A stretch of 64,000 bases of DNA from Cryobacterium roopkundense (GTDB taxonomy: Bacteria > Actinomycetota > Actinomycetes > Actinomycetales > Microbacteriaceae): positions 1,860,001 through 1,924,000 of the forward strand of contig NZ_JACHBQ010000001.1 in the NCBI RefSeq assembly GCF_014200405.1. The letters run 5' to 3'. Below the pieces are notes generated by a model. That model worked only from the letters and a program-made list of their open reading frames with translations. It did no database searches and had not been told where the DNA came from. Made by a program: the position numbers and the translations under genes. Of the stretch, positions 55,587 through 64,000 are shown one piece after another (position 1 is the first letter of the stretch; the number at the start of each line of letters is the position of its first letter).

Positions 55587-56531
55587 GTGAGTCGGATATC
55601 TTCATGGTTGCCCTCGGTCGTCGACGGGCGTATCCGCGTCATTGCGTGGATCTATCTGTGGGCCCAGATCCTGCTCGTGGGAACTGGCGGGCTTGTGCGC
55701 CTGACGAGTTCAGGCCTAGGCTGCCCGACGTGGCCCAAGTGCACGGCCGATTCCCTGGTGAACACTCCCGAGATGGGGATCCACGGAGTTATCGAGTTCG
55801 GTAACCGTTTATTGGGCATCGCCCTGGGCGTCGTGGCCATCGTCGCATTTGTCGCGGTTGTGCGTCTTCGTCGGGATCGACCTGACCTCTTCCGGCTGAC
55901 CCTGCTCGCTGGTCTCGGGATTCCGGCCCAGGCCGTGATCGGCGGTGTCAGCGTGCTCACGCAGCTTAACCCGTACGTTGTCGGCATACACTTCGTGATC
56001 TCGGTGGCCCTGGTGGGCCTGTGCACGGCCTTCCTCTACAGGGTCTACACGGGGAACGGCGCCCGCGTGCTCGTCGTGCCCCGCGGTTTCGCCGCGCTGG
56101 CGCACGTGACCAGTTTTGTGGTGCTTGTGACGATCCTGGTGGGAATCCTGACGACAGGGTCGGGACCGCACGCCGGTGACGCCGACGCGCCACGAAACGG
56201 TCTCGACTCCGAGTTCCTGCAGCATGTGCACAGCTGGCCTGCCTACCTGACTGTGATCCTGACACTCGCGCTGGTCGTTGTCGCGGTGCGCCGCCGACTC
56301 CACGTCGCGCGCTGGGTTGCCGTGCTCCTCGGCGTCGAGATCATTCAGGTCATTGTCGGCCTCGTGCAGTCCCACCTCGGCCTTCCCGCCCTCCTGGTGG
56401 GCATCCATATGGTTCTCGCCTGTGTTCTCGCCGCTGCCATGACCGCCGTCCTATTGGACATGAAGCAGGTCGTCGCCTCCCGGCCCGTCGAGGTTTCTCC
56501 GTCGCGAAATTCAACGTCGATCCCCGGCTAA
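55587..56531 (+). CDS. ctaA: heme A synthase (COX15/CtaA)
   Basis: A 314-residue, eight-helix membrane protein. TGGLVRLTSSGLGCPTWPKC includes the paired cysteine loop, and conserved histidines lie in GIHGVIEFGNR, VVGIHFVISV, FLQHVHSW and LVGIHMVLA. It oxidises heme O to heme A. The GTG at 55587 is the likely start; the upstream ATG at 55521 adds unconserved sequence. Confidence 0.93.
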   Translation: MSRISSWLPSVVDGRIRVIAWIYLWAQILLVGTGGLVRLTSSGLGCPTWPKCTADSLVNTPEMGIHGVIEFGNRLLGIALGVVAIVAFVAVVRLRRDRPDLFRLTLLAGLGIPAQAVIGGVSVLTQLNPYVVGIHFVISVALVGLCTAFLYRVYTGNGARVLVVPRGFAALAHVTSFVVLVTILVGILTTGSGPHAGDADAPRNGLDSEFLQHVHSWPAYLTVILTLALVVVAVRRRLHVARWVAVLLGVEIIQVIVGLVQSHLGLPALLVGIHMVLACVLAAAMTAVLLDMKQVVASRPVEVSPSRNSTSIPG

Positions 56532-56606
56532 CCTGCCGAAAAAGTTTGGCTGAAATTCTCCGCGAAAAGCCGAACGGCATCCGCTGTCCCGGTGTATTCT
56601 CCATGC

Positions 56607-57194
56607 ATGCATCTCGTCGAGAGGGCCGTTTGGGAACCGCCAGACGATGAAGCTCGTCTGGTGGAATTCGGACCGCCCATATTTGGGTTCGTGCCGCAAC
56701 CTCGTTTGCAGGAGCGTGGGTGGAGTTGGTGCACGTCACACGGCGTCACCCTCGAAGCCGAGGCGCACTATTGGCTGGCCGATCGAACCGGTAATTTCTG
56801 GTTCGAGGATTCCCCGGGTGGCCCCGTAGGCATCGCCGAACTGCGCGGCTTCGTCTTCACCGATCGCCCAGGGTCAACGAATCGGGGCGGTGATCCGATT
56901 CGCGACGCCCTTAATCAGCACCTGCAGTACGTGGTGATGAACTATACGAAAAACCCGCACGAATTCGGATCCAAGGAATGGGCCGATCTGCACACGCGTC
57001 AACAGCATCAGGTGGAACAGTCCCTGGCCCAGAAGGCAGACCTGCCCGTTGACCACAAACTCTACCCGGCCATCGCCGTGACCGTTGCGGAGTTCCGGGC
57101 CACGACAGCCGCAATCAGTGGCCGCGTCGTGACAGTCGTCATCCACGAGTCCGACAACGACAAGATCGAGCCGGTGCTGACCAGGCGCCTGTGA
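56607..57194 (+). CDS. hypothetical protein
   Basis: A 195-residue soluble protein with a Trp-rich first half (ERGWSWCTSHGV, HYWLADRTGNFWFED) and a helical second half with HEFGSKEWADLHTRQQHQVEQ. No signal peptide or motif is recognised. It is 75 bp downstream of ctaA and may share its transcript. It could be a lineage-specific protein; function unknown. Confidence 0.65.
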   Translation: MHLVERAVWEPPDDEARLVEFGPPIFGFVPQPRLQERGWSWCTSHGVTLEAEAHYWLADRTGNFWFEDSPGGPVGIAELRGFVFTDRPGSTNRGGDPIRDALNQHLQYVVMNYTKNPHEFGSKEWADLHTRQQHQVEQSLAQKADLPVDHKLYPAIAVTVAEFRATTAAISGRVVTVVIHESDNDKIEPVLTRRL

Positions 57195-57221
57195 CCGCCC
57201 TCGCCTGGCGAGCGGCGCCCG

Positions 57222-57275
57222 CTACTCAGGGTCGGCTGGCTACTCAGGGTCGGCTGGCTACTCAGGATCGGAGAT
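57222..57275 (+). repeat. three 18-bp tandem units at the 3' end of the betaine-binding protein gene
   Basis: CTACTCAGGGTCGGCTGG occurs twice exactly (57222-57239, 57240-57257). The third, diverged unit (57258-57275) is the last five codons and TAG of the minus-strand substrate-binding protein gene. The array thus extends outward from the gene's stop codon, as the treS array does. Confidence 0.9.
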
Positions 57276-58277
57276 GAAGCCCTCACTCTTCATCCATTCG
57301 AAGGCCACCTCGGCCGGCTCCTGCCCGTCGACGTCCACCTTGCGGTTCAGGTCGCGCAGAACCGCATCGGTGAGGCTGGGAGAAATTTGGGCGAAGATGT
57401 CCTCAAGCTGAGGGTATTCCTTCAACGATTCCGTGAAGAACACCGGGGCGACGTTATAGGCCGGAAAAAAGCCAAGGTCGTCTTCGAGCACGGCCAGGTC
57501 CAGGGCATCGATGCGGCCATCGGTCGTGAAAACCTCGCCGAAGTTGCAGGCGCCGGTGTCCGTCGCACTGTAGATTGCCCCCGTGTCGTAGATACCCACA
57601 TTGCCGTCGGGAACACCGTCGGCAGTTCCCCTGGCGAGCCCATAGTGCTCGAGCATGGGATTCAACCCGTCGGGGCGGGAGTTGAACTCGGCCTCAACAC
57701 AAAACGTGCGCTCCTCAACGGGCAGCGTGGCGAGCTGAGACATGGAGGTGATGCCGCCGAGCTCGGTCACAGCTTCTGAGCGAACGGCCATGGCGTACGT
57801 GTTGTTCATCGGCGCCGGAGCACCCCACGTGACGCCGTTCTCGATGTCGATGTCGTACACGGCCTGCCACTGCTCTTGCTGGTTCGAAATCGTCTCCGTC
57901 TGGCCGAGGTACGTGAGCCAGGCCGTACCGGTGTATTCCCAGAGAATGTCTGCCTGGCCGGACAGAATCAGCTCGCGCGCCGGCTGACTCCCGGGCACGT
58001 TGCTGAGGTCGGTGACGGCGAAACCGGCAGCCGAGGCGGCGATCACGGCAATCTTGCCCAGAATGAGCTGCTCCGTGTAGTTCTTGCTTGTCACGGTGAG
58101 ATCGGCGCCGTCGAGCCCGTCGATAGGCGTGATCGAGCCCGGACCGACGTCGGGCACGTACGACGTGGCCGGCTGCAGGCCGCATCCGGACAGCGCCAGG
58201 CCGGTGGCCGTCAGCGCGGCAGCGGCGAGGGAGAGGCGACGGACACGCGCGCCCGGTCGCAGAAGGTCGGCGAACAT
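57258..58277 (-). CDS. glycine betaine/choline ABC transporter substrate-binding protein (OpuCC/ProX type)
   Basis: A 339-residue lipoprotein with the lipobox LSGCG near residue 31. The binding domain opens with LTVTSKNYTEQLILGKI and has DILWEYTGTAWLTYLG, both typical of OpuAC/ProX-type quaternary-amine binders, with aromatic residues for the betaine cage. It sits outside the membrane and passes the osmolyte to the two permeases. It is the last gene of the operon and directly abuts the second permease gene. Confidence 0.93.
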   Translation of the reverse strand: MFADLLRPGARVRRLSLAAAALTATGLALSGCGLQPATSYVPDVGPGSITPIDGLDGADLTVTSKNYTEQLILGKIAVIAASAAGFAVTDLSNVPGSQPARELILSGQADILWEYTGTAWLTYLGQTETISNQQEQWQAVYDIDIENGVTWGAPAPMNNTYAMAVRSEAVTELGGITSMSQLATLPVEERTFCVEAEFNSRPDGLNPMLEHYGLARGTADGVPDGNVGIYDTGAIYSATDTGACNFGEVFTTDGRIDALDLAVLEDDLGFFPAYNVAPVFFTESLKEYPQLEDIFAQISPSLTDAVLRDLNRKVDVDGQEPAEVAFEWMKSEGFISDPE

Positions 58278-59066
58278 CTAAATTCCTTTCGGACGTGCGA
58301 CATGCTCAACAACGCGACCGACCCAGTCGATCAGCAGCGCCAGCAGGGCCACGAGCACGGAACCAGTGACGAGCACCGAGGTGAGCTTGAGGTTCACTCC
58401 CGTGGTGATGAGAATGCCGAGGCCGCCGCCGTTGATGAAGGTGGCCAAAGCCGCGGTTCCCACCAGCAGCACCAGAGCCGTTCGAATGCCCGCGAGCATG
58501 ACCGGCACGGCGAGGGGCAACTCGACCTTGAGAAGTACCGCCGAGGCGCTCATGCCCATGCCGCGACCCGCCTCGACCAGGCGAGCGTCCACCTGCTGCA
58601 GTCCCACCATAGTGTTGCGCAGCACCGGCAGTACGGCGTACAGAACGAGCGAGACCGTCGCGGCCCAGAAGCCAAAGCCCAGCCAGAACGCCAGAAGGAC
58701 GACAACGCCCAGCGCCGGAGCGGCCTGACCGAAATTTGCGACCACAAGCACGGGGCCGGTGAGAAATCGCAGGGGCCGGCGGGTCAGGAGAATTCCCACG
58801 GGTATCGCCACCACGAGCACGATCAGGGCAGCCAGCAGCGTGAGCTGCAGGTGCTCCACGGTGTATCCCCACAGTGCTGCGGGGGCGAGGGTATTGAGCT
58901 CGACTGCCGAGAGGTCGGCCGTGAGCAACCACGCGACCAGGGCAGCCAGACCGACAACAATTCCGACGAGCTGGTAGACGAGTCCCCGCCAGGACAACCA
59001 CACCAGTTGTGCCGGAGAAACCACGCCGGGATCGGACTCGTCCGTCAGCGCGGGAGCCGCACTCAC
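58278..59066 (-). CDS. OpuC-type ABC transporter permease, second copy
   Basis: A 262-residue permease with about six helices. The EAA-like loop is DARLVEAGRGMGMSASAVLLKVELP and the helix GIRTALVLLVGTAALATFI is typical of OpuCB/D. Start GTG, overlapping the ATPase stop by 4 bp. It pairs with the permease at 60303 as a heterodimer, as in OpuC systems. Confidence 0.92.
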   Translation of the reverse strand: MSAAPALTDESDPGVVSPAQLVWLSWRGLVYQLVGIVVGLAALVAWLLTADLSAVELNTLAPAALWGYTVEHLQLTLLAALIVLVVAIPVGILLTRRPLRFLTGPVLVVANFGQAAPALGVVVLLAFWLGFGFWAATVSLVLYAVLPVLRNTMVGLQQVDARLVEAGRGMGMSASAVLLKVELPLAVPVMLAGIRTALVLLVGTAALATFINGGGLGILITTGVNLKLTSVLVTGSVLVALLALLIDWVGRVVEHVARPKGI

Positions 59067-60310
59067 GGCTGACCCGGTTCCTCGGCCACAATCGGCGACG
59101 GGAAGACGCCGGTGTTGAGTCCGACCGGAGCATCCGCCGACACCTCGGCGGCGGCGCCCTGCGCTTTGGTGATCGCCTCCATGATGGTGTTGACGTCGAT
59201 CACGCCCTTGAACATGTCCCGCCTACCGGTGACCAGGGCTGCTCCCGCACTTGAAACAAGCATGGTGTCGAGAGCGTCGTTGAGCGTCGCGCGGTGGCCG
59301 ACAACGGGGAGTTTCGGGTCCGGAGAGCTGTCGATGGTGTCGAGTCGAGCCAGCTGACGGCGGGAGAGCCACTGAATGGGCCGCTGGCGATCGTCGACGA
59401 TGACGGCGTGACCGTGCCCGGCCGTCGTGACGCGGGACAACACTGCCGCGGCCTTCTCGCCCGGTTTGCCGACCACAGCTTCCGCCAGTCCGACCTCCGC
59501 CACCCTGGTCAGAGTGAGTTGCTTCAGACCGGCACCCGAGCCTATAAAATTCTCCACGAATTCGTTGGCCGGGTCGCCCAAAATCCGCTCGGGGGTGTCG
59601 TACTGCACGAGCTGGGCACCCTCGTTGAAAATGGCGATCCAGTCGCCGAGCTTGACGGCCTCGTCAAAGTCGTGAGTCACACACACGATGGTCTTCTGGA
59701 GCTCCTCCTGGATGCTGAGCAGCTCGTCCTGCAGACGCAACCGCGTGATCGGGTCCACTGCGCCGAAGGGTTCGTCCATGAGAAGAACCGGCGGGTCGGC
59801 GGCAAGCGCCCTGGCGACGCCCACGCGCTGCTGCTGGCCGCCGGAAAGTTCCTTGGGGTATCGATTGCGGTAGAGCGCGGGATCCAGAGAAACAAGTTCC
59901 AGGAGTTCGTCGACACGCGCCGCGATGCGCGCCCTGTCCCAACCGAGCATCTTGGGAACGATTCCGATATTGGTCGCCACGGTCATGTGGGGAAACAGAC
60001 CGCCCGCCTGGATGACATAGCCGATGCCTCGGCGGAGTTCGTCACCGTTCATGTCTGTCACGTCGTCTCCGTCGACGACGATTCGGCCCTCTGACGGTTC
60101 GATCAACCGATTGATCATCTTGAGCGTCGTGGTCTTCCCGCATCCGGAGGGTCCGACGAGCATCACGATCTTTCCCGCAGGGATCTCCATCGTGAGGCCA
60201 TCGACCGCCGGCTTGAGCTGTCCGGGGAAACGCTTGGTGACGTGGTCGAGCAGAATGCTCGCGCCGGTGACTTCCACGGGGAGCACGGTTTCGTTCACTG
60301 GTTCAAACAC
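59063..60310 (-). CDS. glycine betaine ABC transporter ATP-binding protein with CBS domains
   Basis: A 415-residue ATPase. Walker A GPSGCGKTTTLK, signature LSGGQQQRVGVARAL, Walker B LLMDEPFGAVDP. The C-terminal part (about residues 270-390) holds two CBS-like units (ATLNDALDTMLVSSAGAALV), the sensors of ionic strength in OpuA/OpuC transporters. GTG at 60310 overlaps the stop of the first permease by 8 bp. The longer frame start is a shadow. Confidence 0.94.
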   Translation of the reverse strand: MFEPVNETVLPVEVTGASILLDHVTKRFPGQLKPAVDGLTMEIPAGKIVMLVGPSGCGKTTTLKMINRLIEPSEGRIVVDGDDVTDMNGDELRRGIGYVIQAGGLFPHMTVATNIGIVPKMLGWDRARIAARVDELLELVSLDPALYRNRYPKELSGGQQQRVGVARALAADPPVLLMDEPFGAVDPITRLRLQDELLSIQEELQKTIVCVTHDFDEAVKLGDWIAIFNEGAQLVQYDTPERILGDPANEFVENFIGSGAGLKQLTLTRVAEVGLAEAVVGKPGEKAAAVLSRVTTAGHGHAVIVDDRQRPIQWLSRRQLARLDTIDSSPDPKLPVVGHRATLNDALDTMLVSSAGAALVTGRRDMFKGVIDVNTIMEAITKAQGAAAEVSADAPVGLNTGVFPSPIVAEEPGQP

Positions 60311-60956
60311 GGATACCTCGCGGAGTAGTGAGTCGACCGAGGCCGACAATGAGAAGGTCAAGAAGAAGAGCGAGCACGACGACGCCGATAACGCCCGTCC
60401 AGACGGACTCGAGGGAATTGGCACCCCCGAGACGGGACAGCCCCGAGAAGATGAAGCCCCCGAGCCCGGGGCCGAGGGAGTACGCGGCCACCGCAGCGAT
60501 TCCCATCACCATCTGGGCCGAGACCCGGATACCGTTCAGGATGACGGGCCACGCAATGGGAAGTTCAACCTGCACCAGGGTACGGAAACGGCTCATCCCG
60601 ATGCCGCGCGCCGACTCCACGATCGACGGCGCAACCCCGGACAGGCCGACCACGGCGTTTCGCAGGATCGGCAGGCTCGCGAAGAACGTCACGACGATGA
60701 CCGCCGGCGCAACCCCGAACCCGATCGGCGCAATCAGCAGCCCGATGAACGCGAAAGACGGAATCGTGAGCCCGATGGCCGACACCGAGTTGGCTACCGA
60801 CGTGAATGCGGTGCTCCGATACACGAGAGCTGCCACGAGAACGGCGATCACAGTCGCCAGAATCAGGCACTGCACCACCAGACTGAAGTGCTGCCAGCTG
60901 GAGAACAGGATCTGATCGAACCTGTCCCCGATGTAATCCAACACGTTCACACCCAT
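60303..60956 (-). CDS. OpuC-type ABC transporter permease, first copy
   Basis: A 217-residue permease with about five or six helices and the coupling loop PSIVESARGIGMSRFRTLVQVELP. It is the first gene of a four-gene betaine or choline importer. A palindrome lies about 70 bp upstream of its ATG, in the promoter region. Confidence 0.92.
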   Translation of the reverse strand: MGVNVLDYIGDRFDQILFSSWQHFSLVVQCLILATVIAVLVAALVYRSTAFTSVANSVSAIGLTIPSFAFIGLLIAPIGFGVAPAVIVVTFFASLPILRNAVVGLSGVAPSIVESARGIGMSRFRTLVQVELPIAWPVILNGIRVSAQMVMGIAAVAAYSLGPGLGGFIFSGLSRLGGANSLESVWTGVIGVVVLALLLDLLIVGLGRLTTPRGIRV

Positions 60957-61026
60957 TTCGCTTCGATGACAGATACGCCACCGTCACGTCAGCTGCAGCG
61001 AGGGCTCAATCTCACTCTATACGCTC

Positions 61027-61040
61027 CCCCAGATCTGGGG
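61027..61040. promoter_or_regulatory. perfect 14-bp palindrome upstream of the betaine transporter operon
   Basis: CCCCAGATCTGGGG is a perfect dyad 70 bp before the first permease start codon. It lies next to TTGTCA on the minus strand, a possible -35, and 7 bp before TATAGA, a possible -10. This is a fitting operator position for a dimeric repressor. The spacing between the two promoter boxes (21 bp) is long, so the promoter is not sure. Confidence 0.5.
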
Positions 61041-61113
61041 CTTGACAATTCCCTCAGGTTTGGTACGAGGCCTTCCTCAAGAAAGGCAGAGGATCCTGAA
61101 CGGGCAACAGTTC

Positions 61114-62031
61114 CTAAAAAGGCAGCAGCGGATCGATGCCGACTGCCACGAACAGAAGGGTGAGATAGGCGATGGATCCGTGGAAGACCCGCATCGGCGA
61201 CACGTGCTCGTGACGGATCGCGAGGTTGTAGAGGCGGTGGGTCTCGTAGATGAACCAGCCACCGGTCACGAGGGCCACAAAGGTGTACGTGAGCCCCATG
61301 CCCGCAATCGGAATCAGCAGCAGGGAACACGCCACGGTTGCCCACGCGTACAGAATGACCTGCAGCCCCACCTGCGCGCGACCGCGCACGACGGCGAGCA
61401 TCGGCACGCCGGCGGCCTGGTAGTCGGCGCGGTACTTCATTGACAGCGGCCAGTAGTGCGGCGGCGTCCACAGGAAGATGATCATGAACAGGATTACAGG
61501 GGGCCACGACAGGTCGCCGGTGACGGCGGCCCAGCCGATCAGAACGGGCATGCAGCCGGCGATGCCGCCCCACACGATGTTCTGCGGCGTGCGCCGCTTG
61601 AGGATCATCGTGTAGAACACTACGTAAAGCAGGATGGCCCCGAAAGACAGCGCCGCGGCGAGCACGTTCGTGAAGATAGCAAGCCACGCGATCGATGCGA
61701 CCCCGAGGGCGTAAGCAAAGACGAGCGCCTCGCGGTCGCTTAGTTCCCCGGTGACGAGAGGGCGGTTCTGCGTGCGGTGCATGACCCGATCAATGTCGCG
61801 ATCGAGGTAACAGTTGAATGCCCCGGCGGATCCCGCGCTCAGCGCGCCACCGATCAACGTCGCCAGGACCAGCCACAGGTTCGGGATGCCCCGCTCCGCC
61901 AACAGCATGGTCGGTGCCGTCACGACCAGAAGCAACTCAACGACCCGCGGTTTAGTCAGCGAGAGATAGGCCTTGAGCGTGCGCTTCAGCGTACGCGGAG
62001 TTGTTTCCATGGTCTGAAGGGCGACGTCCAT
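61114..62031 (-). CDS. ctaB: heme O synthase (protoheme IX farnesyltransferase, CtaB)
   Basis: A 305-residue UbiA-family membrane prenyltransferase with about nine helices. The first Asp-rich motif is [12 protein letters not shown]; the second region is [27 protein letters not shown] is the typical start after a basic N-terminus. It adds the farnesyl group to heme B. ATG 62031 or 62010 are both possible starts. The gene is read away from tkt. Confidence 0.94.
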   Translation of the reverse strand: MDVALQTMETTPRTLKRTLKAYLSLTKPRVVELLLVVTAPTMLLAERGIPNLWLVLATLIGGALSAGSAGAFNCYLDRDIDRVMHRTQNRPLVTGELSDREALVFAYALGVASIAWLAIFTNVLAAALSFGAILLYVVFYTMILKRRTPQNIVWGGIAGCMPVLIGWAAVTGDLSWPPVILFMIIFLWTPPHYWPLSMKYRADYQAAGVPMLAVVRGRAQVGLQVILYAWATVACSLLLIPIAGMGLTYTFVALVTGGWFIYETHRLYNLAIRHEHVSPMRVFHGSIAYLTLLFVAVGIDPLLPF

Positions 62032-62090
62032 TAATCCTCGAATGCTAGGCAGTACCACCAATCTTAGGTCACCGGACGATCCTTGCCTGC

Positions 62091-62111
62091 AAATGACATG
62101 TCACGTCATTT
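62091..62111. promoter_or_regulatory. inverted repeat between ctaB and tkt
   Basis: AAATGAC and GTCATTT form a perfect 7-bp dyad with a 7-bp centre in the 326-bp divergent region, 60 bp before ctaB and 247 bp before tkt. A TATACT at 62136 could be a -10 for tkt. The rest of the region holds no gene or clear signal that I can see. Confidence 0.4.
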
Positions 62112-62357
62112 CGAACGTGCCGAGGCATTCGTCCGTATACTGATAGTGCTCCCCACAGTGAAACAGTAGTTCGGTGAGCCCCCGGGTGGGAGATGGCCGC
62201 GTGTAGCAGGCCAACTCGCTGGGGGTGACATTTCGCATTCGGTTCCGCGACAGACATACGCAACGCCGCGGTGCGAGACGGTTTGCCGACAATTGCACAA
62301 CTATTAAAGGATGGGTTGAGCTCAACCCGCCTTCGCTTCAATGAAGGGTTACGTGAC

Positions 62358-64000
62358 GTGGCAGCTTTCCAATGGGATTCCGTTGACGATCAGGCGGTTA
62401 ATACCGCGCGAATTCTTGCGGCGGATGCCGTGGAGAAGGTTGGGAACGGGCACCCCGGTACGGCCATGAGCCTCGCGCCCGCCGCCTACCTGCTCTTCCA
62501 GAAGGTGATGCGTCGCGATCCGGCCGACAACGATTGGCTTGGCCGGGACCGCTTTGTTCTCTCGGTGGGCCACAGCTCTTTGACCCAGTACATCCAGCTG
62601 TACCTCGGCGGCTACGGCCTCGAACTGGATGATCTCAAGGCCTTGCGCACCTGGGGATCCAGGACTCCTGGCCACCCGGAGTTCGGTCACACCGCCGGCG
62701 TTGAAATCACCACGGGACCGCTCGGCCAGGGGCTCGCCTCCGCCGTGGGCTTCGCCTACGCGTCACGCTTCGAGCGCGGATTGTTCGACCCTGACGCAGC
62801 CGTCGGCACGAGCCCCTTTGATCACTTCGTGTACGTGATTGCCGGCGACGGGGACCTGCAGGAGGGCATCACCTCGGAGGCATCTTCCCTCGCCGGACAC
62901 CAGCAGCTCGGCAACCTGATTGCCATCTACGACAGCAACCAGATCTCAATCGAAGACGACACCAACATCGCCTTCACCGAGGACGTCGCCGCACGCTACG
63001 GCTCCTACAACTGGCACGTGCAGACGGTCGACTGGAAGAAGACCGGCGAATACGTTGAAGACGTCGCTGCCCTCAACGATGCCATTACGGCCGCGCAGGG
63101 TGTCACCGACAAGCCGTCCCTGATCATCCTCAAGACGATCATCGGCTGGCCGAGTCCCAATAAGCAGAACTCCGGCAAAATCCATGGTTCAGCGCTCGGG
63201 GCCGAAGAGCTCGCCGGCGTGAAGACGGTGCTCGGCTTCGACCCGGAGAAGACCTTCGATGTGTCCCCCGACGTCATCGCACACACCCGCCTTGCTCTCG
63301 AGCGTGGAGCTCAGCAGCACGCTGACTGGACCGTTCAGTTCGACGTGTGGGCCGCGGAGAACCCGGAACGCAAGGTCCTGCTGGACCGTATCCTCACCGG
63401 TGACCTTCCCGATGGCGTCGAAGAGGCACTCCCCGTCTTCCCGGCCGGAACGGCCGTGTCGACGCGTGCAGCGTCCGGCAAGGTGCTGGGCGCCCTCGGC
63501 CCGGTCATTCCGGAATTGTGGGGAGGCTCGGCCGACCTCGCCGAGTCGAACAACACCACGATCGCCGGTGCCGCGTCGTTCGTCCCCAGTGAGCACTCGA
63601 CGGCGGCCTGGACCGGCAACAAGTACGGTCGCGTCCTCCACTTCGGCATTCGCGAACACGCGATGGCGGCGATCCTCAACGGCATCGTGTTGCACGGCAA
63701 CACGCGGGCCTTCGGCGGAACGTTCCTGATCTTCAGCGACTATATGCGCCCGGCGGTGCGACTCGCAGCGCTCATGAAGGTTCCGTCGATCTTCGTCTGG
63801 ACCCACGACTCGGTGGCTCTCGGCGAGGACGGTCCCACCCACCAGCCGATCGAACAGCTCGCCACCCTGCGCGCCATTCCGGGCCTCGACGTGGTTCGCC
63901 CCGGAGACGCGACCGAAACCGCCTGGGCCTGGAAGACGATCCTCGAGCGTCGCCAGGGTCCGGCCGGAATCGCCCTGACCCGTCAGAACATTCCGGTGTT
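62358..64000 (+). CDS. tkt: transketolase, 5' part (continues beyond the window)
   Basis: The open frame starts GTG at 62358 ([15 protein letters not shown]) with GAAGGG nine bases upstream and runs off the window. The thiamine diphosphate motif is [13 protein letters not shown] with DSNQIS, the first histidine is in [13 protein letters not shown], and later [14 protein letters not shown] and [20 protein letters not shown] give the second catalytic half. About 548 of the usual 690-700 residues are visible. It moves two-carbon units in the pentose phosphate pathway. Confidence 0.96.
   Translation, partial: MAAFQWDSVDDQAVNTARILAADAVEKVGNGHPGTAMSLAPAAYLLFQKVMRRDPADNDWLGRDRFVLSVGHSSLTQYIQLYLGGYGLELDDLKALRTWGSRTPGHPEFGHTAGVEITTGPLGQGLASAVGFAYASRFERGLFDPDAAVGTSPFDHFVYVIAGDGDLQEGITSEASSLAGHQQLGNLIAIYDSNQISIEDDTNIAFTEDVAARYGSYNWHVQTVDWKKTGEYVEDVAALNDAITAAQGVTDKPSLIILKTIIGWPSPNKQNSGKIHGSALGAEELAGVKTVLGFDPEKTFDVSPDVIAHTRLALERGAQQHADWTVQFDVWAAENPERKVLLDRILTGDLPDGVEEALPVFPAGTAVSTRAASGKVLGALGPVIPELWGGSADLAESNNTTIAGAASFVPSEHSTAAWTGNKYGRVLHFGIREHAMAAILNGIVLHGNTRAFGGTFLIFSDYMRPAVRLAALMKVPSIFVWTHDSVALGEDGPTHQPIEQLATLRAIPGLDVVRPGDATETAWAWKTILERRQGPAGIALTRQNIPV

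Noticed and set aside
57876..59072. 398-codon plus-strand frame over the betaine permease genes
   Set aside because: It has low-complexity, charged sequence with no motif and is fully covered by OpuC-type genes on the other strand.
1..64000. tRNA or rRNA genes
   Set aside because: I looked for T-arm (GGTTCGA) and rRNA-like segments; the few matches lie inside coding genes without cloverleaf context.

Overview
The window is high-GC DNA from an actinobacterium, most likely Microbacteriaceae and probably Cryobacterium or a close relative. The evidence is the gene complement: DUF222/HNH proteins, DUF3097, DUF3099, DUF6328, a GlgA/GlgC pair, a SUF operon with an embedded Rieske gene, and heme A/O synthases. 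An interspersed palindromic repeat next to the DUF222 genes points the same way. The genus is an inference from memory of these features, not a computed result.

Layout. 1-7.5 kb: C-terminal part of an S9 peptidase, an ABC-2 exporter with a LolA-like protein, a 5'-3' exonuclease and small enzymes. 7.5-13.1 kb is a decayed, mobile region: a frameshifted DUF222/HNH gene, a 92-bp inverted-repeat element, a HAD phosphatase gene split by an IS3-family element, and an IS110-family element inserted into a chromosomal repeat. 13-22 kb: housekeeping and poorly known genes (J-domain protein, DUF1345, DUF6328, SRAP, DUF3097, cold-shock protein, Lrp regulator with a divergent PLP enzyme, SF2 helicase, SGNH hydrolase). 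22.4-27.7 kb: a desferrioxamine-type siderophore operon in which the acyltransferase and NIS synthetase are fused, preceded by a DtxR/IdeR-type iron box. 27.8-36.7 kb: a blasticidin-deaminase-like protein, a second DUF222/HNH gene, a D,D-carboxypeptidase, an RNA methyltransferase, a sirtuin, a histidine phosphatase, a glycosyltransferase and a hydrolase.

36.8-46.3 kb holds carbohydrate storage genes (treS, then glgA/glgC divergent), a 39-copy 17-bp tandem array that starts on the treS stop codon, a small regulator with a palindromic operator, rpmE2 and serB. 46.3-51 kb: fabG, DUF3099, SURF1, an ABC-F ATPase and a TetR regulator. 51.2-55.3 kb: sufB-sufD-Rieske-sufC-sufT with a terminator. 55.6-62 kb: heme A synthase (ctaA), an OpuC-type betaine/choline importer operon and heme O synthase (ctaB). 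The window ends inside transketolase, which runs off the edge.

The most notable observation is in the IS110 element. The 220-bp leader upstream of its recombinase can be read as a complete bridge RNA. Two stem-loops each carry two guide segments that match, respectively, the actual chromosomal insertion site and the element's own ends, around a shared TC dinucleotide. SURF1, CtaA and CtaB together point to aa3-type cytochrome oxidase maturation. TreS, the betaine importer and the cold-shock protein fit osmotic and cold stress.
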